Assembly (NCBI GenBank): GCA_003551265.1
Contig: PUMG01000016.1
Span: 1 to 22,431, forward strand
Length of the DNA: 22,431 nt
Reading direction: 5' to 3'
From: Halovenus sp.
Lineage (GTDB): Archaea; Halobacteriota; Halobacteria; Halobacteriales; Haloarculaceae
Positions 13,490 to 21,525 of the stretch are shown piece by piece (positions within the stretch are counted from its first letter, which is position 1; every line of letters begins with the position of its first letter). The notes beneath the pieces were generated by a model, which was not told the DNA's origin, did not search any database, and saw nothing but the letters and a program-made list of their open reading frames with translations. The translations under genes were made by a program, and so were the position numbers.

Positions 13490-13498
13490 GTTTAAATA
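13490..13498 (+). promoter_or_regulatory. TATA box of the tRNA-Ser / rps13 superoperon
   Basis: GTTTAAATA is a strong haloarchaeal TATA box. A start about 25-30 bp downstream (around 13520) would give a leader of about 65 nt before tRNA-Ser at 13586. No other promoter is seen before rps13, so the tRNA and ribosomal genes probably share this one. Confidence 0.6.
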
Positions 13499-13585
13499 CC
13501 CGCGACAGAGAGAGTGTAGTAGAATCGTGCAGGGGCATCGGGTCCCGAGTCCACAGAGGTGGGCGCGAGTATTCAAGCGCAGCGT

Positions 13586-13668
13586 GTCGTGGTAGCCAAG
13601 TGGCCCAAGGCGCATGGTTGCTAACCATGTGGCGTAATGCCTCCGGGGTTCGAATCCCCGCCACGACG
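13586..13668 (+). tRNA. tRNA-Ser (anticodon GCT)
   Basis: Acceptor GTCGTGG (13586-13592) pairs with CCACGAC (13661-13667), with discriminator G. The anticodon arm CATGG-TTGCTAA-CCATG gives GCT, reading AGC/AGU. The long variable arm (TGGCGTAATGCCT) is typical of class II serine tRNA, and the T arm holds GGTTCGAATCC. There is no intron and no encoded CCA. It ends 16 bp before the rps13 ATG, so it is likely processed from the ribosomal transcript. Confidence 0.97.
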
Positions 13669-13684
13669 TGCATCACAACCACAC

Positions 13685-14194
13685 ATGAGTGCAGAAGAAC
13701 CTAACACCGCGGGCGAAGATGGCGAAGAGGACCTTCGCTACTTCGTCCGTATCGGCCGGACCGACCTCGACGGGACAAAGTCAGTCGAGCGGTCGCTGAC
13801 AGACCTCGAGGGTATCGGACGACGTGCAGCACGAGTCATCGCAGACAGAGCAGGTGTCGACCGCACCGCCACGTTCGGTGCGCTCGACGACGAGAAAATC
13901 GACGAGATTGTCGCTCTCGTGGAAGGCTTCGCAGACGAAGTTCCCGACTGGTTCACGAACCACCGGAACGGTTTCTTCGACGGCGAAACCACCCACGAGA
14001 CAGGAAACGACCTCAGGCTGACACGCCGACAGGACATCAACCGAATGAAAATGATTGACTCCTACAGAGGTGTCCGACACAAGCGCGGACAGAAGGTACG
14101 TGGCCAGCGGACGAAGTCCACGGGCCGTAGCGAGGGCACCATCGGCGTGAACGTCGAAGCAATCAAAGAAGAAGCAGAGGAGGGTGGTGAGTAA
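13685..14194 (+). CDS. rps13: 30S ribosomal protein S13
   Basis: This is 169 residues from ATG 13685; the frame extends back into the tRNA, which excludes the earlier starts. It binds the small-subunit head and contacts tRNA. Visible family features are [17 protein letters not shown], the helix-hairpin-helix-like [17 protein letters not shown], and the basic C-terminal [19 protein letters not shown] followed by an acidic tail. An acidic N-terminal extension (residues 1-15) is usual in haloarchaea. It is the first protein gene of the superoperon, and its stop overlaps the rps4 start by one base (TAATG). Confidence 0.97.
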   Translation: MSAEEPNTAGEDGEEDLRYFVRIGRTDLDGTKSVERSLTDLEGIGRRAARVIADRAGVDRTATFGALDDEKIDEIVALVEGFADEVPDWFTNHRNGFFDGETTHETGNDLRLTRRQDINRMKMIDSYRGVRHKRGQKVRGQRTKSTGRSEGTIGVNVEAIKEEAEEGGE

Positions 14195-14718
14195 TGGCGC
14201 TCGGAAGCAACACCAAACTGTACGAGACGCCGAATCACCCCTACCAGGGCGAACGTATCGCCGAGGAATCGGGGCTCATCGGCAAGTACGGACTGAAGAA
14301 CAAAGAAGAGCTGTGGCGGGCGGAGTCAGAGCTGCGCAAATTCCGCCGCGAGGCACGGAACTCTCTCGGTGCGGCAGGTGGTGACGAAGCCCTTGCCGAA
14401 GCGGAGAACGACGAGTTCGTGGCGCGTCTCAAGCGTCTCGGTATCCTCGGTGAGGAAGACTCACTGGCGGACGTGCTGTCGCTCGAAGTAACGGACATTC
14501 TGGAGCGCCGTCTCCAGACTGTTGCTTACAGAAAGGGACTGGCACACACCGTCGGCCAGTCACGTCAGTTCATCTCACACGGCCACATCACCGTCGACGG
14601 CGCGCGCGTGCAGCGCCCGTCGTACAAGGTGACTGTCGCCGAAGAGAACACGGTCGCCTTCGACAGCAACTCACCGCTGAGTGACGATCTCCACCCCGAA
14701 CGAGCGGAGGGACAATAA
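14194..14718 (+). CDS. rps4: 30S ribosomal protein S4
   Basis: This is a 174-residue primary rRNA-binding protein of the small-subunit body. The N-terminal domain has [17 protein letters not shown] and [20 protein letters not shown]. The S4 RNA-binding domain is near 105-155 with [20 protein letters not shown] and [16 protein letters not shown]. Length is normal for archaea. The start is coupled to rps13 through TAATG, and the rps11 ATG follows its stop codon without a gap. Confidence 0.97.
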   Translation: MALGSNTKLYETPNHPYQGERIAEESGLIGKYGLKNKEELWRAESELRKFRREARNSLGAAGGDEALAEAENDEFVARLKRLGILGEEDSLADVLSLEVTDILERRLQTVAYRKGLAHTVGQSRQFISHGHITVDGARVQRPSYKVTVAEENTVAFDSNSPLSDDLHPERAEGQ

Positions 14719-15105
14719 ATGGCAGACGAAGATAGCAAATGGGCAATCGCTCACGTACACGCATCGTTCAACAACACCATCATCACGGTCACCGACCAGA
14801 CCGGAGCCGAGACGCTCGCGAAGTCGAGCGGCGGAACCGTCGTCAAGCAGAACCGTGACGAAGCATCTCCCTACGCAGCCATGCAGATGGCTGAGGAGGT
14901 CGCCCAAGACGTGATGAACCAGGGTATCGATGGCGTCCACGTCCGCGTTCGCGGTCCGGGTGGAAACAGACAGACAAACCCCGGCCCGGGAGCACAGGCC
15001 ACCATCCGGGCGCTTGCTCGTGCTGGACTGGAGATCGGTCGTATCGAGGACGTCACGCCGATTCCACACGACGGAACCCGCGCACCAAAGAACGCGGGAT
15101 TCTAA
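14719..15105 (+). CDS. rps11: 30S ribosomal protein S11
   Basis: This 128-residue protein of the small-subunit platform has the family motifs [19 protein letters not shown], then [20 protein letters not shown], then [20 protein letters not shown] and a C-terminal [16 protein letters not shown]. Length is normal. The gene is adjacent to rps4 and two bases from rpo3. Confidence 0.98.
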   Translation: MADEDSKWAIAHVHASFNNTIITVTDQTGAETLAKSSGGTVVKQNRDEASPYAAMQMAEEVAQDVMNQGIDGVHVRVRGPGGNRQTNPGPGAQATIRALARAGLEIGRIEDVTPIPHDGTRAPKNAGF

Positions 15106-15107
15106 CG

Positions 15108-15896
15108 ATGACGGAATACGAGGTCCAGTTCGTCGACCGCAGCGAACGAAGCGCACGCTTCGTCGTCCGTCCCATCACGCCAGCGTTCGCCAACGGTGTT
15201 CGCCGGGCGATGATTTCGGACGTCCCGACGCTGAGCATCGACACGGTTAGAGTTATCGAGAACTCGAGCGTTATGTTCGACGAGCAGATCGGCCTTCGAC
15301 TCGGGCTGATTCCGCTGACGACGCCACCCAACGAGTTCGAGATCGGAGACGAGGTGACGCTGTCTATCGACGTCTCCGGTCCCGATACGGCGTACTCTGG
15401 AGACCTCGTTTCGAGCGACGAGCTGGTTCAGCCGGCCGACAACAACATCCCCATCATCGACCTCAAAGAGGGACAGCGCCTCGAACTTGAGGCTGATGCG
15501 GTTCTCGATGTCGGGAGAGAACACGCCAAACACCAGGGCGGCGTCGCTGTCAGTTACCGACATCTCCAGACCGTGAGTGTCGTCGGCGACAGGAGCGAGT
15601 TCGAGGATGAAGAGCCACACATCCTCCGTGGGGTTATCGAGGAGCAAGAGGCCGAACACGCGGTTGGAACGGACGACTCCCCTCCGGAGAACGGGCAACT
15701 CGTTCCGACTGATGCGTTCGACAACAACCTCACGAACCGCTACCCTGGCAAGGAAGTAGAGGTGACTGACGTCGAGAACGCCTTCGTGTTCCACGTGGAA
15801 ACGGATGGCTCGATGAGCGCCGACGAACTTGTAATTCAGGCGATAGATACGCTCGAACATCGAGCACAGCGACTGAAAGAAGCGGTACAACTGTAA
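15108..15896 (+). CDS. rpo3: DNA-directed RNA polymerase subunit D (Rpo3)
   Basis: This is a 262-residue archaeal homologue of bacterial alpha and eukaryotic Rpb3, which nucleates polymerase assembly with Rpo11, Rpo10 and Rpo12. It has [20 protein letters not shown] and [20 protein letters not shown] (assembly domain), then [15 protein letters not shown], and a C-terminal helix [17 protein letters not shown]. No cysteine occurs anywhere, so the 4Fe-4S-binding insert known in some archaeal Rpo3 proteins is not functional here. The region near residues 160-200 is instead acidic and low in complexity. The gene is the last before tRNA-Leu(CAG). Confidence 0.96.
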   Translation: MTEYEVQFVDRSERSARFVVRPITPAFANGVRRAMISDVPTLSIDTVRVIENSSVMFDEQIGLRLGLIPLTTPPNEFEIGDEVTLSIDVSGPDTAYSGDLVSSDELVQPADNNIPIIDLKEGQRLELEADAVLDVGREHAKHQGGVAVSYRHLQTVSVVGDRSEFEDEEPHILRGVIEEQEAEHAVGTDDSPPENGQLVPTDAFDNNLTNRYPGKEVEVTDVENAFVFHVETDGSMSADELVIQAIDTLEHRAQRLKEAVQL

Positions 15897-15928
15897 GAAT
15901 GAACGAACGACACCACCCCCCACAGACC

Positions 15929-15936
15929 GTATATAC
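15929..15936 (+). promoter_or_regulatory. TATA-like box before tRNA-Leu and rpl18e
   Basis: GTATATAC lies in the 120-bp gap between rpo3 and tRNA-Leu. It could add an internal promoter, with a start near 15960, for the second half of the superoperon. Nothing else is recognised between 15897 and 16016. Confidence 0.45.
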
Positions 15937-16016
15937 GAGCATCTTCTCGCCGGAGAGCGGCGAGAGCGGACGGACCGAAAGGGGTTTGAAGGTGTCGGCA
16001 GTACCATCCTATGCGA

Positions 16017-16101
16017 GCAGGGATAGCCAAGTCTGGCCAACGGCGCAGCGTTCAGGGCGCTGTCCCGTAGGGGTCCGCAGGTTCAAATCCTGCTCCCTGC
16101 A
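16017..16101 (+). tRNA. tRNA-Leu (anticodon CAG)
   Basis: Acceptor GCAGGGA (16017-16023) pairs with TCCCTGC (16094-16100), with discriminator A. The anticodon arm CAGCG-TTCAGGG-CGCTG gives CAG, reading CUG. The long variable arm TCCCGTAGGGGTC closely resembles that of the tRNA-Leu at 2927. There is no intron and no CCA. TTTTT follows directly at 16102-16106. Confidence 0.97.
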
Positions 16102-16119
16102 TTTTTCAGGAGGTAGGTC

Positions 16120-16470
16120 ATGAGCAAGACAAACCCGAGACTCAACAGTCTCATCGCCGACCTGAAGTCGGCTTCCCGGGAGTCCGGCGGCGACGTCTGG
16201 CAGGACGTTGCCGAGCGACTGGAGAAACCCCGGCGGAGTCACGCAGAAGTCAACCTGGGGCGCATCGAGCGCTACGCCAGTGAGGACGAGACAGTAGTCG
16301 TGCCGGGCAAGGTGCTCGGCAGCGGTGTCCTGCAGAAGGAGGTCACCGTGGCTGCTGTTGACTTCTCAGGCACTGCACAGACGAAAATCGAACAGGTCGG
16401 AGAGACAATGAAACTAGAACAGATACTCGAACAGAACCCGGATGGCTCGAACGTACGGGTGATTCGATGA
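16120..16470 (+). CDS. rpl18e: 50S ribosomal protein L18e
   Basis: This is a 116-residue archaeal/eukaryotic-type large-subunit protein related to bacterial L15. It has [37 protein letters not shown], then [21 protein letters not shown] clear Shine-Dalgarno sequence AGGAGGT (16108-16114) lies six bases before the ATG, which matters because the tRNA and a T-run separate this gene from rpo3. Its stop overlaps rpl13 by 4 bp (ATGA). Confidence 0.97.
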   Translation: MSKTNPRLNSLIADLKSASRESGGDVWQDVAERLEKPRRSHAEVNLGRIERYASEDETVVVPGKVLGSGVLQKEVTVAAVDFSGTAQTKIEQVGETMKLEQILEQNPDGSNVRVIR

Positions 16471-16910
16471 ACGCAGCAGAGTTCGAGGCGGACGTCGTCG
16501 TGGATGCGCGAGATTGCATCCTCGGCCGTGTCGCCTCGCAGGTCGCAACGCGCGCGCTCAACGGCGAGCGTGTCGCGATCGTCAACGCCGAGCGTGCAGT
16601 CATCACCGGGCGCAAAGAGGATGTCACAGAGAAGTACCTCACGCGACGGGACCTCGGTTCCGACCGGGGACCGTACTACCCCAAGCGACCGGACCGTATC
16701 TTCAAGCGAGCGGTTCGCGGGATGCTGCCGTACAAGCGCCCGCACGGTCGTGAGGCGTTCGAGAACGTCCGCGTCTACGTCGGAAATCCCTACGAGGACG
16801 ACGTGGAGGCGGAGATTCTCGACGACACCTCACTGGATCGACTTTCGAACATCAAGTTCGTCTCCCTCGGAGACATCAGCGAATCACTCGGAGCGAACGT
16901 CACATGGTAA
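16467..16910 (+). CDS. rpl13: 50S ribosomal protein L13
   Basis: This is 147 residues. Family motifs are [56 protein letters not shown] and [20 protein letters not shown]. Starts inside the rpl18e stop (ATGA) and overlaps rps9 by 7 bp, so it is tightly coupled on both sides. Confidence 0.98.
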   Translation: MNAAEFEADVVVDARDCILGRVASQVATRALNGERVAIVNAERAVITGRKEDVTEKYLTRRDLGSDRGPYYPKRPDRIFKRAVRGMLPYKRPHGREAFENVRVYVGNPYEDDVEAEILDDTSLDRLSNIKFVSLGDISESLGANVTW

Positions 16911-17302
16911 CGAACACATCAGGAAAGAAGAAGACGGCAATCGCACGAGCGACTGTCCGCGACGGAACCGGCAAGGTTCGGATCAACGCTCGCCCGGTCG
17001 AACTGTTCGACCCCGAGACGGCGAAGCTGAAGATACTCGAACCGTTCCGTGTCGTCGACGAGCCGCTACGTGACAGCGTAGACATCGACGTCACCGTCGA
17101 AGGCGGCGGCGTCATGGGACAGGCAGACGCCGCCCGCACCGCCATCGCACGTGGACTGGTCCAGCACACGAACGACGCCGAACTGCAAGACGCGTACATG
17201 GAGTTCGACCGGTCGCTGCTGGTCAACGACGTCCGCCAGAGCGAGACGAAAAAGTGGGGTGGGCCCGGTGCCCGCGCCCGGTATCAGAAATCGTATCGGT
17301 GA
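16904..17302 (+). CDS. rps9: 30S ribosomal protein S9
   Basis: This is a 132-residue head protein whose C-terminal tail contacts P-site tRNA. Motifs are [20 protein letters not shown], then [20 protein letters not shown] and the conserved C-terminus [17 protein letters not shown]. It starts 7 bp inside rpl13. Eukaryotic-like numbering is S16; the bacterial equivalent is S9. Confidence 0.98.
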   Translation: MVTNTSGKKKTAIARATVRDGTGKVRINARPVELFDPETAKLKILEPFRVVDEPLRDSVDIDVTVEGGGVMGQADAARTAIARGLVQHTNDAELQDAYMEFDRSLLVNDVRQSETKKWGGPGARARYQKSYR

Positions 17303-17309
17303 TACAGCT

Positions 17310-17510
17310 ATGATGGTACCAGTCCGGTGTTTCACGTGCGGCAACGTCGTCGGCGAGCACTGGGAGGAGTTCAGGCAACGCACCCGCGAGACCGACACCC
17401 CCGAAGACCCACAGGCAGTGCTGGACGAACTCGGCGTCGACCGCCACTGCTGCCGACGGATGCTGGTCTCACACAAAGACCTCGTCGACATCGTGGCACC
17501 GTACCAGTAA
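17310..17510 (+). CDS. rpo10: DNA-directed RNA polymerase subunit N (Rpo10)
   Basis: This is a 66-residue zinc-bundle subunit. The atypical zinc site is C7-F-T-C10 with the adjacent pair C47-C48 (HCCRRM), exactly as in archaeal Rpo10 and eukaryotic Rpb10. Two ATGs in a row (17310 and 17313) are possible starts; haloarchaeal homologues commonly begin MMVPVRC. The gene begins seven bases after rps9 and ends two bases before rpo6. Confidence 0.96.
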   Translation: MMVPVRCFTCGNVVGEHWEEFRQRTRETDTPEDPQAVLDELGVDRHCCRRMLVSHKDLVDIVAPYQ

Positions 17511-17512
17511 CC

Positions 17513-17692
17513 ATGTCAGGAACCGAAAACCGTTACGAGAAGGCACGCATCATCGGCGCACGCGCGCTTCAGATATCCTACGGTGCGCCGGTACTCATCG
17601 AGACTGACAAGGGCGAACCGATTCTCATCGCGGCCGAGGAGTACGACCGCGACGTGCTGCCGTTTACAGTGCGGCGGGGTGAACTTGCGTGA
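17513..17692 (+). CDS. rpo6: DNA-directed RNA polymerase subunit K (Rpo6)
   Basis: This is a 59-residue homologue of bacterial omega and eukaryotic Rpb6. It has [20 protein letters not shown], the omega-fold signature, and ends with [12 protein letters not shown]. It is short because the acidic N-terminal tail of eukaryotic Rpb6 is missing, as in other archaea. The frame stays open upstream inside rpo10, but the ATG at 17513 is the family-like start. Its stop overlaps the eno GTG start (GTGA). Confidence 0.96.
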   Translation: MSGTENRYEKARIIGARALQISYGAPVLIETDKGEPILIAAEEYDRDVLPFTVRRGELA

Positions 17693-18891
17693 CGCTCGTC
17701 ACGGACGTCAGTCTGCGCCGAGTGCTGGACTCGCGTGGAAACCCAACAGTTGAGGCAGACGTCCGGACAGAAAGCGGCGGCTTCGGACGGGCAAAAGCCC
17801 CTTCGGGAGCGAGTACTGGTGAGTACGAGGCAATCGAACGGCCGGTTGGCGAAGCGATTGCCAGTGCACGAGAGCGCGCGGTTCCGAGACTCGTCGGCGA
17901 GGTGTACGCCGGTAACCAGCGCGACGTCGACAGCGCGCTACACGCGGCCGACGGTACGAGCGACTTTTCCAAAATTGGTGCGAACAGCGCCGTCGCGATT
18001 TCGATGGCTACTGCGAAGGCAGCCGCGGACGTGCTCGGCGCGCCGCTGTTCCAGCACCTCGGAGGGACGTTCCGGGGCGATACCTTCCCGGTCCCACTGG
18101 GTAACGTCATCGGCGGCGGTGAACACGCTGCGGATGCGACCGACATTCAGGAGTTCCTCTCGATTCCAGTTGGCGCACCGTCAGTCGAGGAGGCTGTGTT
18201 TGCGAACGCTGCTGTCCACGGCACGGTTGCAGACCTGCTCGACGACCGCGGCTTCGCCTGCGGCAAAGGCGACGAAGGCGCGTGGGCACCCTCGATTGCC
18301 GACAGCGCGGCGTTCGAGATTGCCGCCGAGGCTATCGCGGCCGTCGAGAACGACGTCGGCTTCGAGATACGGCTTGGACTCGATGTCGCAGCTTCGGAAC
18401 TATACGACGCCGACTCGGGAGCGTATCACTACGGCGAGAAGACGCGCGATACAGACGAGCAGATCGAGTACATGGCCAAGTTGGTCGAGGAGTACGACCT
18501 CGTCTACGTCGAAGACCCGCTCGACGAGGACGACTTCGAGGGCTTTGCGACGTTGACCGAGCGCGTCGGTAGTCGAACACTCGTCTGCGGTGACGACCTG
18601 TTCGTGACGAACGTCGACAGGCTGGCCCAGGGCATCGAGATGGGTGCAGGGAACAGCATCCTGATCAAGCCGAACCAGATTGGGACGCTCTCGGACACCG
18701 TCGACGCAGTCGAGCTGGCACAGAAAAACGGATACGACCCGGTCATTTCGCATCGAAGCGGAGAGACAGAAGACACGACAATCGCCCACCTCGCCGTGGC
18801 GACGGCGGCCCCCTACATCAAAACAGGGGCCGTCGGCGGCGAGCGGACGGCGAAGCTAAACGAACTCATAAGAATCGAGCAAAACGCATGA
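17689..18891 (+). CDS. eno: Enolase (phosphopyruvate hydratase)
   Basis: This is a 400-residue enzyme that dehydrates 2-phosphoglycerate to phosphoenolpyruvate. The start is GTG, overlapping the rpo6 stop. Motifs are [12 protein letters not shown], the mobile loop GASTGEYEA, and DEGAWAPS with the acid/base glutamate. The magnesium ligands are in [17 protein letters not shown] and CGDDLFVTN, and the catalytic lysine is in [18 protein letters not shown] and the late lysine in [11 protein letters not shown] complete the active site. All catalytic positions appear intact. Its place between rpo6 and rps2 is a conserved archaeal arrangement. It overlaps rps2 by 4 bp (ATGA). Confidence 0.98.
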   Translation: MTLVTDVSLRRVLDSRGNPTVEADVRTESGGFGRAKAPSGASTGEYEAIERPVGEAIASARERAVPRLVGEVYAGNQRDVDSALHAADGTSDFSKIGANSAVAISMATAKAAADVLGAPLFQHLGGTFRGDTFPVPLGNVIGGGEHAADATDIQEFLSIPVGAPSVEEAVFANAAVHGTVADLLDDRGFACGKGDEGAWAPSIADSAAFEIAAEAIAAVENDVGFEIRLGLDVAASELYDADSGAYHYGEKTRDTDEQIEYMAKLVEEYDLVYVEDPLDEDDFEGFATLTERVGSRTLVCGDDLFVTNVDRLAQGIEMGAGNSILIKPNQIGTLSDTVDAVELAQKNGYDPVISHRSGETEDTTIAHLAVATAAPYIKTGAVGGERTAKLNELIRIEQNA

Positions 18892-19757
18892 GCGGAAACG
18901 AAAACGACGGTCTCGATGCGTCCGAATCCGACGTCGACCCCGAAGAGACGGGAGCGACAGACGAGGACGTAGACGAGACAGTGACCGACGAGGAACAGTC
19001 CGCCGAGGTCGACGAGACCACGGCCGAACCAGACGACACCGAGGAGGACTCACTCGAGGAGACCGCCTCGTTTGACGAACCCGAAGAGGCAACCTTCGAG
19101 GAAGCACCACAGGCACCTGTCGGTGACGCAGAAGCCGAGGAAGAGTCGTTCGACGAAGACGTCATGTCCGACGAGGAGGTCGACCTCCTGATTCCCGTCG
19201 AAGATTACCGTGGTTCCGGAGTTCACATCGGGACACAGCAGAAGACGGCAGACATGGAGCGGTTCATCCACCGCGTCCGGACGGATGGGCTGTACGTGCT
19301 TGACGTCTCGATGACGGACAGTCGAATCCGGACGGCTGCCAGCTTCCTGTCGAACTACGAGCCGGAGCAGATTCTCGTGGCATCTTCGCGCCAGTACGGT
19401 CGATTCCCGGCCGAGAAGTTCGCCGATGCTGTCGGTGCACGCGCCCGAACGGGACGTTTCATTCCGGGGACGCTGACCAACCCGAAGTACGCTGGCTACA
19501 TCGAGCCGGACGTGGTCGTCGTGACTGACCCCATCGGTGACGCACAGGCAGTCAAAGAGGCTATAACAGTGGGTATTCCAGTCATCGCGATGTGTGACTC
19601 GAACAACACCACGAGCAACGTCGACCTCGTCATCCCGACGAACAACAAGGGTCGCAAGGCGCTGTCGGTCGTCTACTGGCTGCTTGCCAATGAGACGCTC
19701 GACCGCCGCGGTGCAGACCCCGTCTACTCTCTCGACGAGTTCGAGAGCGCTATCTGA
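18888..19757 (+). CDS. rps2: 30S ribosomal protein S2
   Basis: This is 289 residues. The first 90 or so are an extremely acidic, low-complexity extension (runs of D, E, T), as seen in haloarchaeal S2. The conserved domain starts near [20 protein letters not shown] and includes [46 protein letters not shown] and [20 protein letters not shown]. It starts inside the eno stop (ATGA), ends the superoperon, and is followed at once by a hairpin. Confidence 0.97.
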   Translation: MSGNENDGLDASESDVDPEETGATDEDVDETVTDEEQSAEVDETTAEPDDTEEDSLEETASFDEPEEATFEEAPQAPVGDAEAEEESFDEDVMSDEEVDLLIPVEDYRGSGVHIGTQQKTADMERFIHRVRTDGLYVLDVSMTDSRIRTAASFLSNYEPEQILVASSRQYGRFPAEKFADAVGARARTGRFIPGTLTNPKYAGYIEPDVVVVTDPIGDAQAVKEAITVGIPVIAMCDSNNTTSNVDLVIPTNNKGRKALSVVYWLLANETLDRRGADPVYSLDEFESAI

Positions 19758-19785
19758 ACGCTTTTGTCTCTCCCAGAGAGAGCGT
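19758..19785 (+). terminator. Hairpin after rps2, possible superoperon terminator
   Basis: TCTCTC (19767-19772) pairs with GAGAGA (19776-19781) across CCA, extended by ACGC (19758-19761) with GCGT (19782-19785) around a TTTTG bulge. It begins on the base after the rps2 stop codon. The T-run is inside the stem rather than after it, so it could instead be an RNA-stability or processing element. Confidence 0.45.
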
Positions 19786-19823
19786 GGTAAACGCCTATCT
19801 GTTCCGGTGTCGTCAATGTGTGT

Positions 19824-20204
19824 ATGAGCGAAGGCAACACGTTCGTGAACGCACTGATTGGAGCGGTCGTCACAGTCGTGACTGTGTCGGTGCTCCCCTT
19901 CTCTCCGCTCGTTGGCGGCGCAGTCAGCGGATATCTGGAGGGTGGCGATGCACAAGATGCACTCAAAGTCGGCGCAATCTCCGGGTTTCTCGCACTGATT
20001 CCGGTGGTTCTGTTGCTCATGTTCATCGGGAACGTGCTGTTGATATTCTTCATCGGTGGCGGTGCGAGTGCCTCGGCGTTGATTGGCGGTCTCGGCTTCG
20101 TCTTCTTCCTCCTGGTGTTCGTCACTGGACTCCTGTACGTGGTGCTGTTGAGCGCGGTCGGTGGCTGGGTTGGGCTCTATCTGAAACAGGAACTCGACCT
20201 GTGA
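19824..20204 (+). CDS. DUF5518-like membrane protein
   Basis: This is 126 residues from ATG 19824; a GTG two codons upstream is possible. It starts SEGNTFVNALIGAVVTVVTV and continues through SPLVGGAVSGYLEGGDAQDA, the glycine-rich signature I associate with DUF5518 of Halobacteria. It has about four hydrophobic segments (9-35, 48-72, 77-104 with a glycine-rich break, and 105-118) and a short cytoplasmic end. Function is unknown. It is separated from rps2 by a hairpin and 66 bp, and converges with the glycosyltransferase gene across 25 bp. Confidence 0.8.
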   Translation: MSEGNTFVNALIGAVVTVVTVSVLPFSPLVGGAVSGYLEGGDAQDALKVGAISGFLALIPVVLLLMFIGNVLLIFFIGGGASASALIGGLGFVFFLLVFVTGLLYVVLLSAVGGWVGLYLKQELDL

Positions 20205-20229
20205 ACGGACTGTCTCTGCCAGGTCAATA

Positions 20230-21450
20230 TCACAATCGCTTCGACTCGTACTGGACCAGCACACACGCCGCGAGCAACAGCCACATGCCGAGCGTGGGCG
20301 GCAGTATCACCTGAAAGAATCGTTCGGCACCTGAGAGGAGCACAGATTCGAGCACAGCGGGAAGCGGTACTGTCGTGAGAGCCACTTCAGCGAGTGTGAA
20401 ATCGATACGAACGAACGAGACGAGCGCTCCGACGACAAGCAACGTTCGTGGACGGCCCGGTGGGAGACGATACAGCAAGAGAACAAACGGGAAGACGAGA
20501 AGCACCATGTAGAGACGCTGGAGCGGGAAAAACAGCAGCGTGACGAGGATGGTACCGAGAGCCGCCGCCTGCTGCTGGCTGTCGGTCTCGATGTCGAGGT
20601 AGAGGGAGGCGAGGACCGGTGCAAGCAACGCGGCCGCGAGCGGCGTGAGATACGGCGGGCCGAGACCGAAGAGCGCTGCGAGCTGTCGCTGAAGACCGTC
20701 TCTGGAGCGTGTTGGCTCGGGAGCGCCGTCGAAACCGTCGTAGCGCCCGGTAAGTACCTCCGTGAAGTACGTGATGGTTACGTCGGGTCCCAGCGCGAAC
20801 AGGCCAAGCAGTATACCGGTGATGCCGGTCGCGACGGCGACACCGACGCCCTGCCAGGCACGGCGGCGGAGCAACCACAGGCCGAGTACGGCAGGGAACA
20901 CTTTCACGAGTGCTGCTGCGGCAAACGCGAAGCCAGCGAGTCGCTGTCGGCGCTGGTCCAGTGCGTCGAGTCCGAGCGCGAATGCGAACGCGAGCGGGAT
21001 GTTCACCTGCCCGTTGATGAGAGAGATTGCGCTGTGGGCAGAACACAGTGCGAACCCGAAAAACAGCCCGGCATCGAGACGGCTGAGCGACACACCACGC
21101 CGTGAGAGCGCCCGCCAGAGTAGCGCCGCGATACCGACAGCGAACGCGAGGTTCAACACAGTCTGGAGCGCGTAGGCGGCGACCGGGCTGTTGAGGAGCG
21201 CGTGTGGAACGAACGCGAACACGACGACAGGCGGGTAGATGTAGTGAAATCCGGGACGATCCGGCGGTGTCACCTCGTAGATATCCTCTCCCGAGAGCAG
21301 CGCCTCTGCAGCATAGAAGTAGACGTCCGACGCGAGCATCAACTGTTCGGGTCCCACGACTGGTGTCGCCGCGATGGGTGCGAGCCCCGAAACGATACCC
21401 AGTACGAGTACGACTCGCGCACTCCGGGGCGGTCTGGAACTGTTCGACAC
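20230..21450 (-). CDS. GT87-type polyprenol-phosphate-mannose-dependent glycosyltransferase (DUF2029)
   Basis: This is a 406-residue multi-pass membrane protein with about ten hydrophobic segments. The first extracytoplasmic loop carries SDVYFYAAEALLSGEDIYEV, with the acidic residue expected of GT-C enzymes, and the tell-tale INGQVN sits at the start of a later helix. These fit GT87/DUF2029, whose members transfer mannose or arabinose from polyprenyl-phosphate sugars outside the membrane. A TATA box 27 bp upstream of ATG 21450 supports the start. No other glycosylation gene is nearby, so its acceptor is unknown. Confidence 0.88.
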   Translation of the reverse strand: MSNSSRPPRSARVVLVLGIVSGLAPIAATPVVGPEQLMLASDVYFYAAEALLSGEDIYEVTPPDRPGFHYIYPPVVVFAFVPHALLNSPVAAYALQTVLNLAFAVGIAALLWRALSRRGVSLSRLDAGLFFGFALCSAHSAISLINGQVNIPLAFAFALGLDALDQRRQRLAGFAFAAAALVKVFPAVLGLWLLRRRAWQGVGVAVATGITGILLGLFALGPDVTITYFTEVLTGRYDGFDGAPEPTRSRDGLQRQLAALFGLGPPYLTPLAAALLAPVLASLYLDIETDSQQQAAALGTILVTLLFFPLQRLYMVLLVFPFVLLLYRLPPGRPRTLLVVGALVSFVRIDFTLAEVALTTVPLPAVLESVLLSGAERFFQVILPPTLGMWLLLAACVLVQYESKRL

Positions 21451-21473
21451 ATCCGATGGCTCGACCGAGGCAG

Positions 21474-21480
21474 TATAAAA
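21474..21480 (-). promoter_or_regulatory. TATA box of the GT87 gene
   Basis: TTTTATA on the minus strand is centred about 27 bp before ATG 21450. It is one of the clearest leaderless-promoter signals in the window and lies in the 75-bp gap after the HtrA-like gene. Confidence 0.6.
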
Positions 21481-21525
21481 CGAGTCGATTCTGAAATCGC
21501 GTCGCGTCCTCGCTGTCGGATTCGA

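Noticed and set aside
15102..16040. A 312-codon minus-strand frame opposite rpo3
   Set aside because: Rpo3 on the plus strand is certain, and this frame also runs across the tRNA promoter region and into tRNA-Leu.
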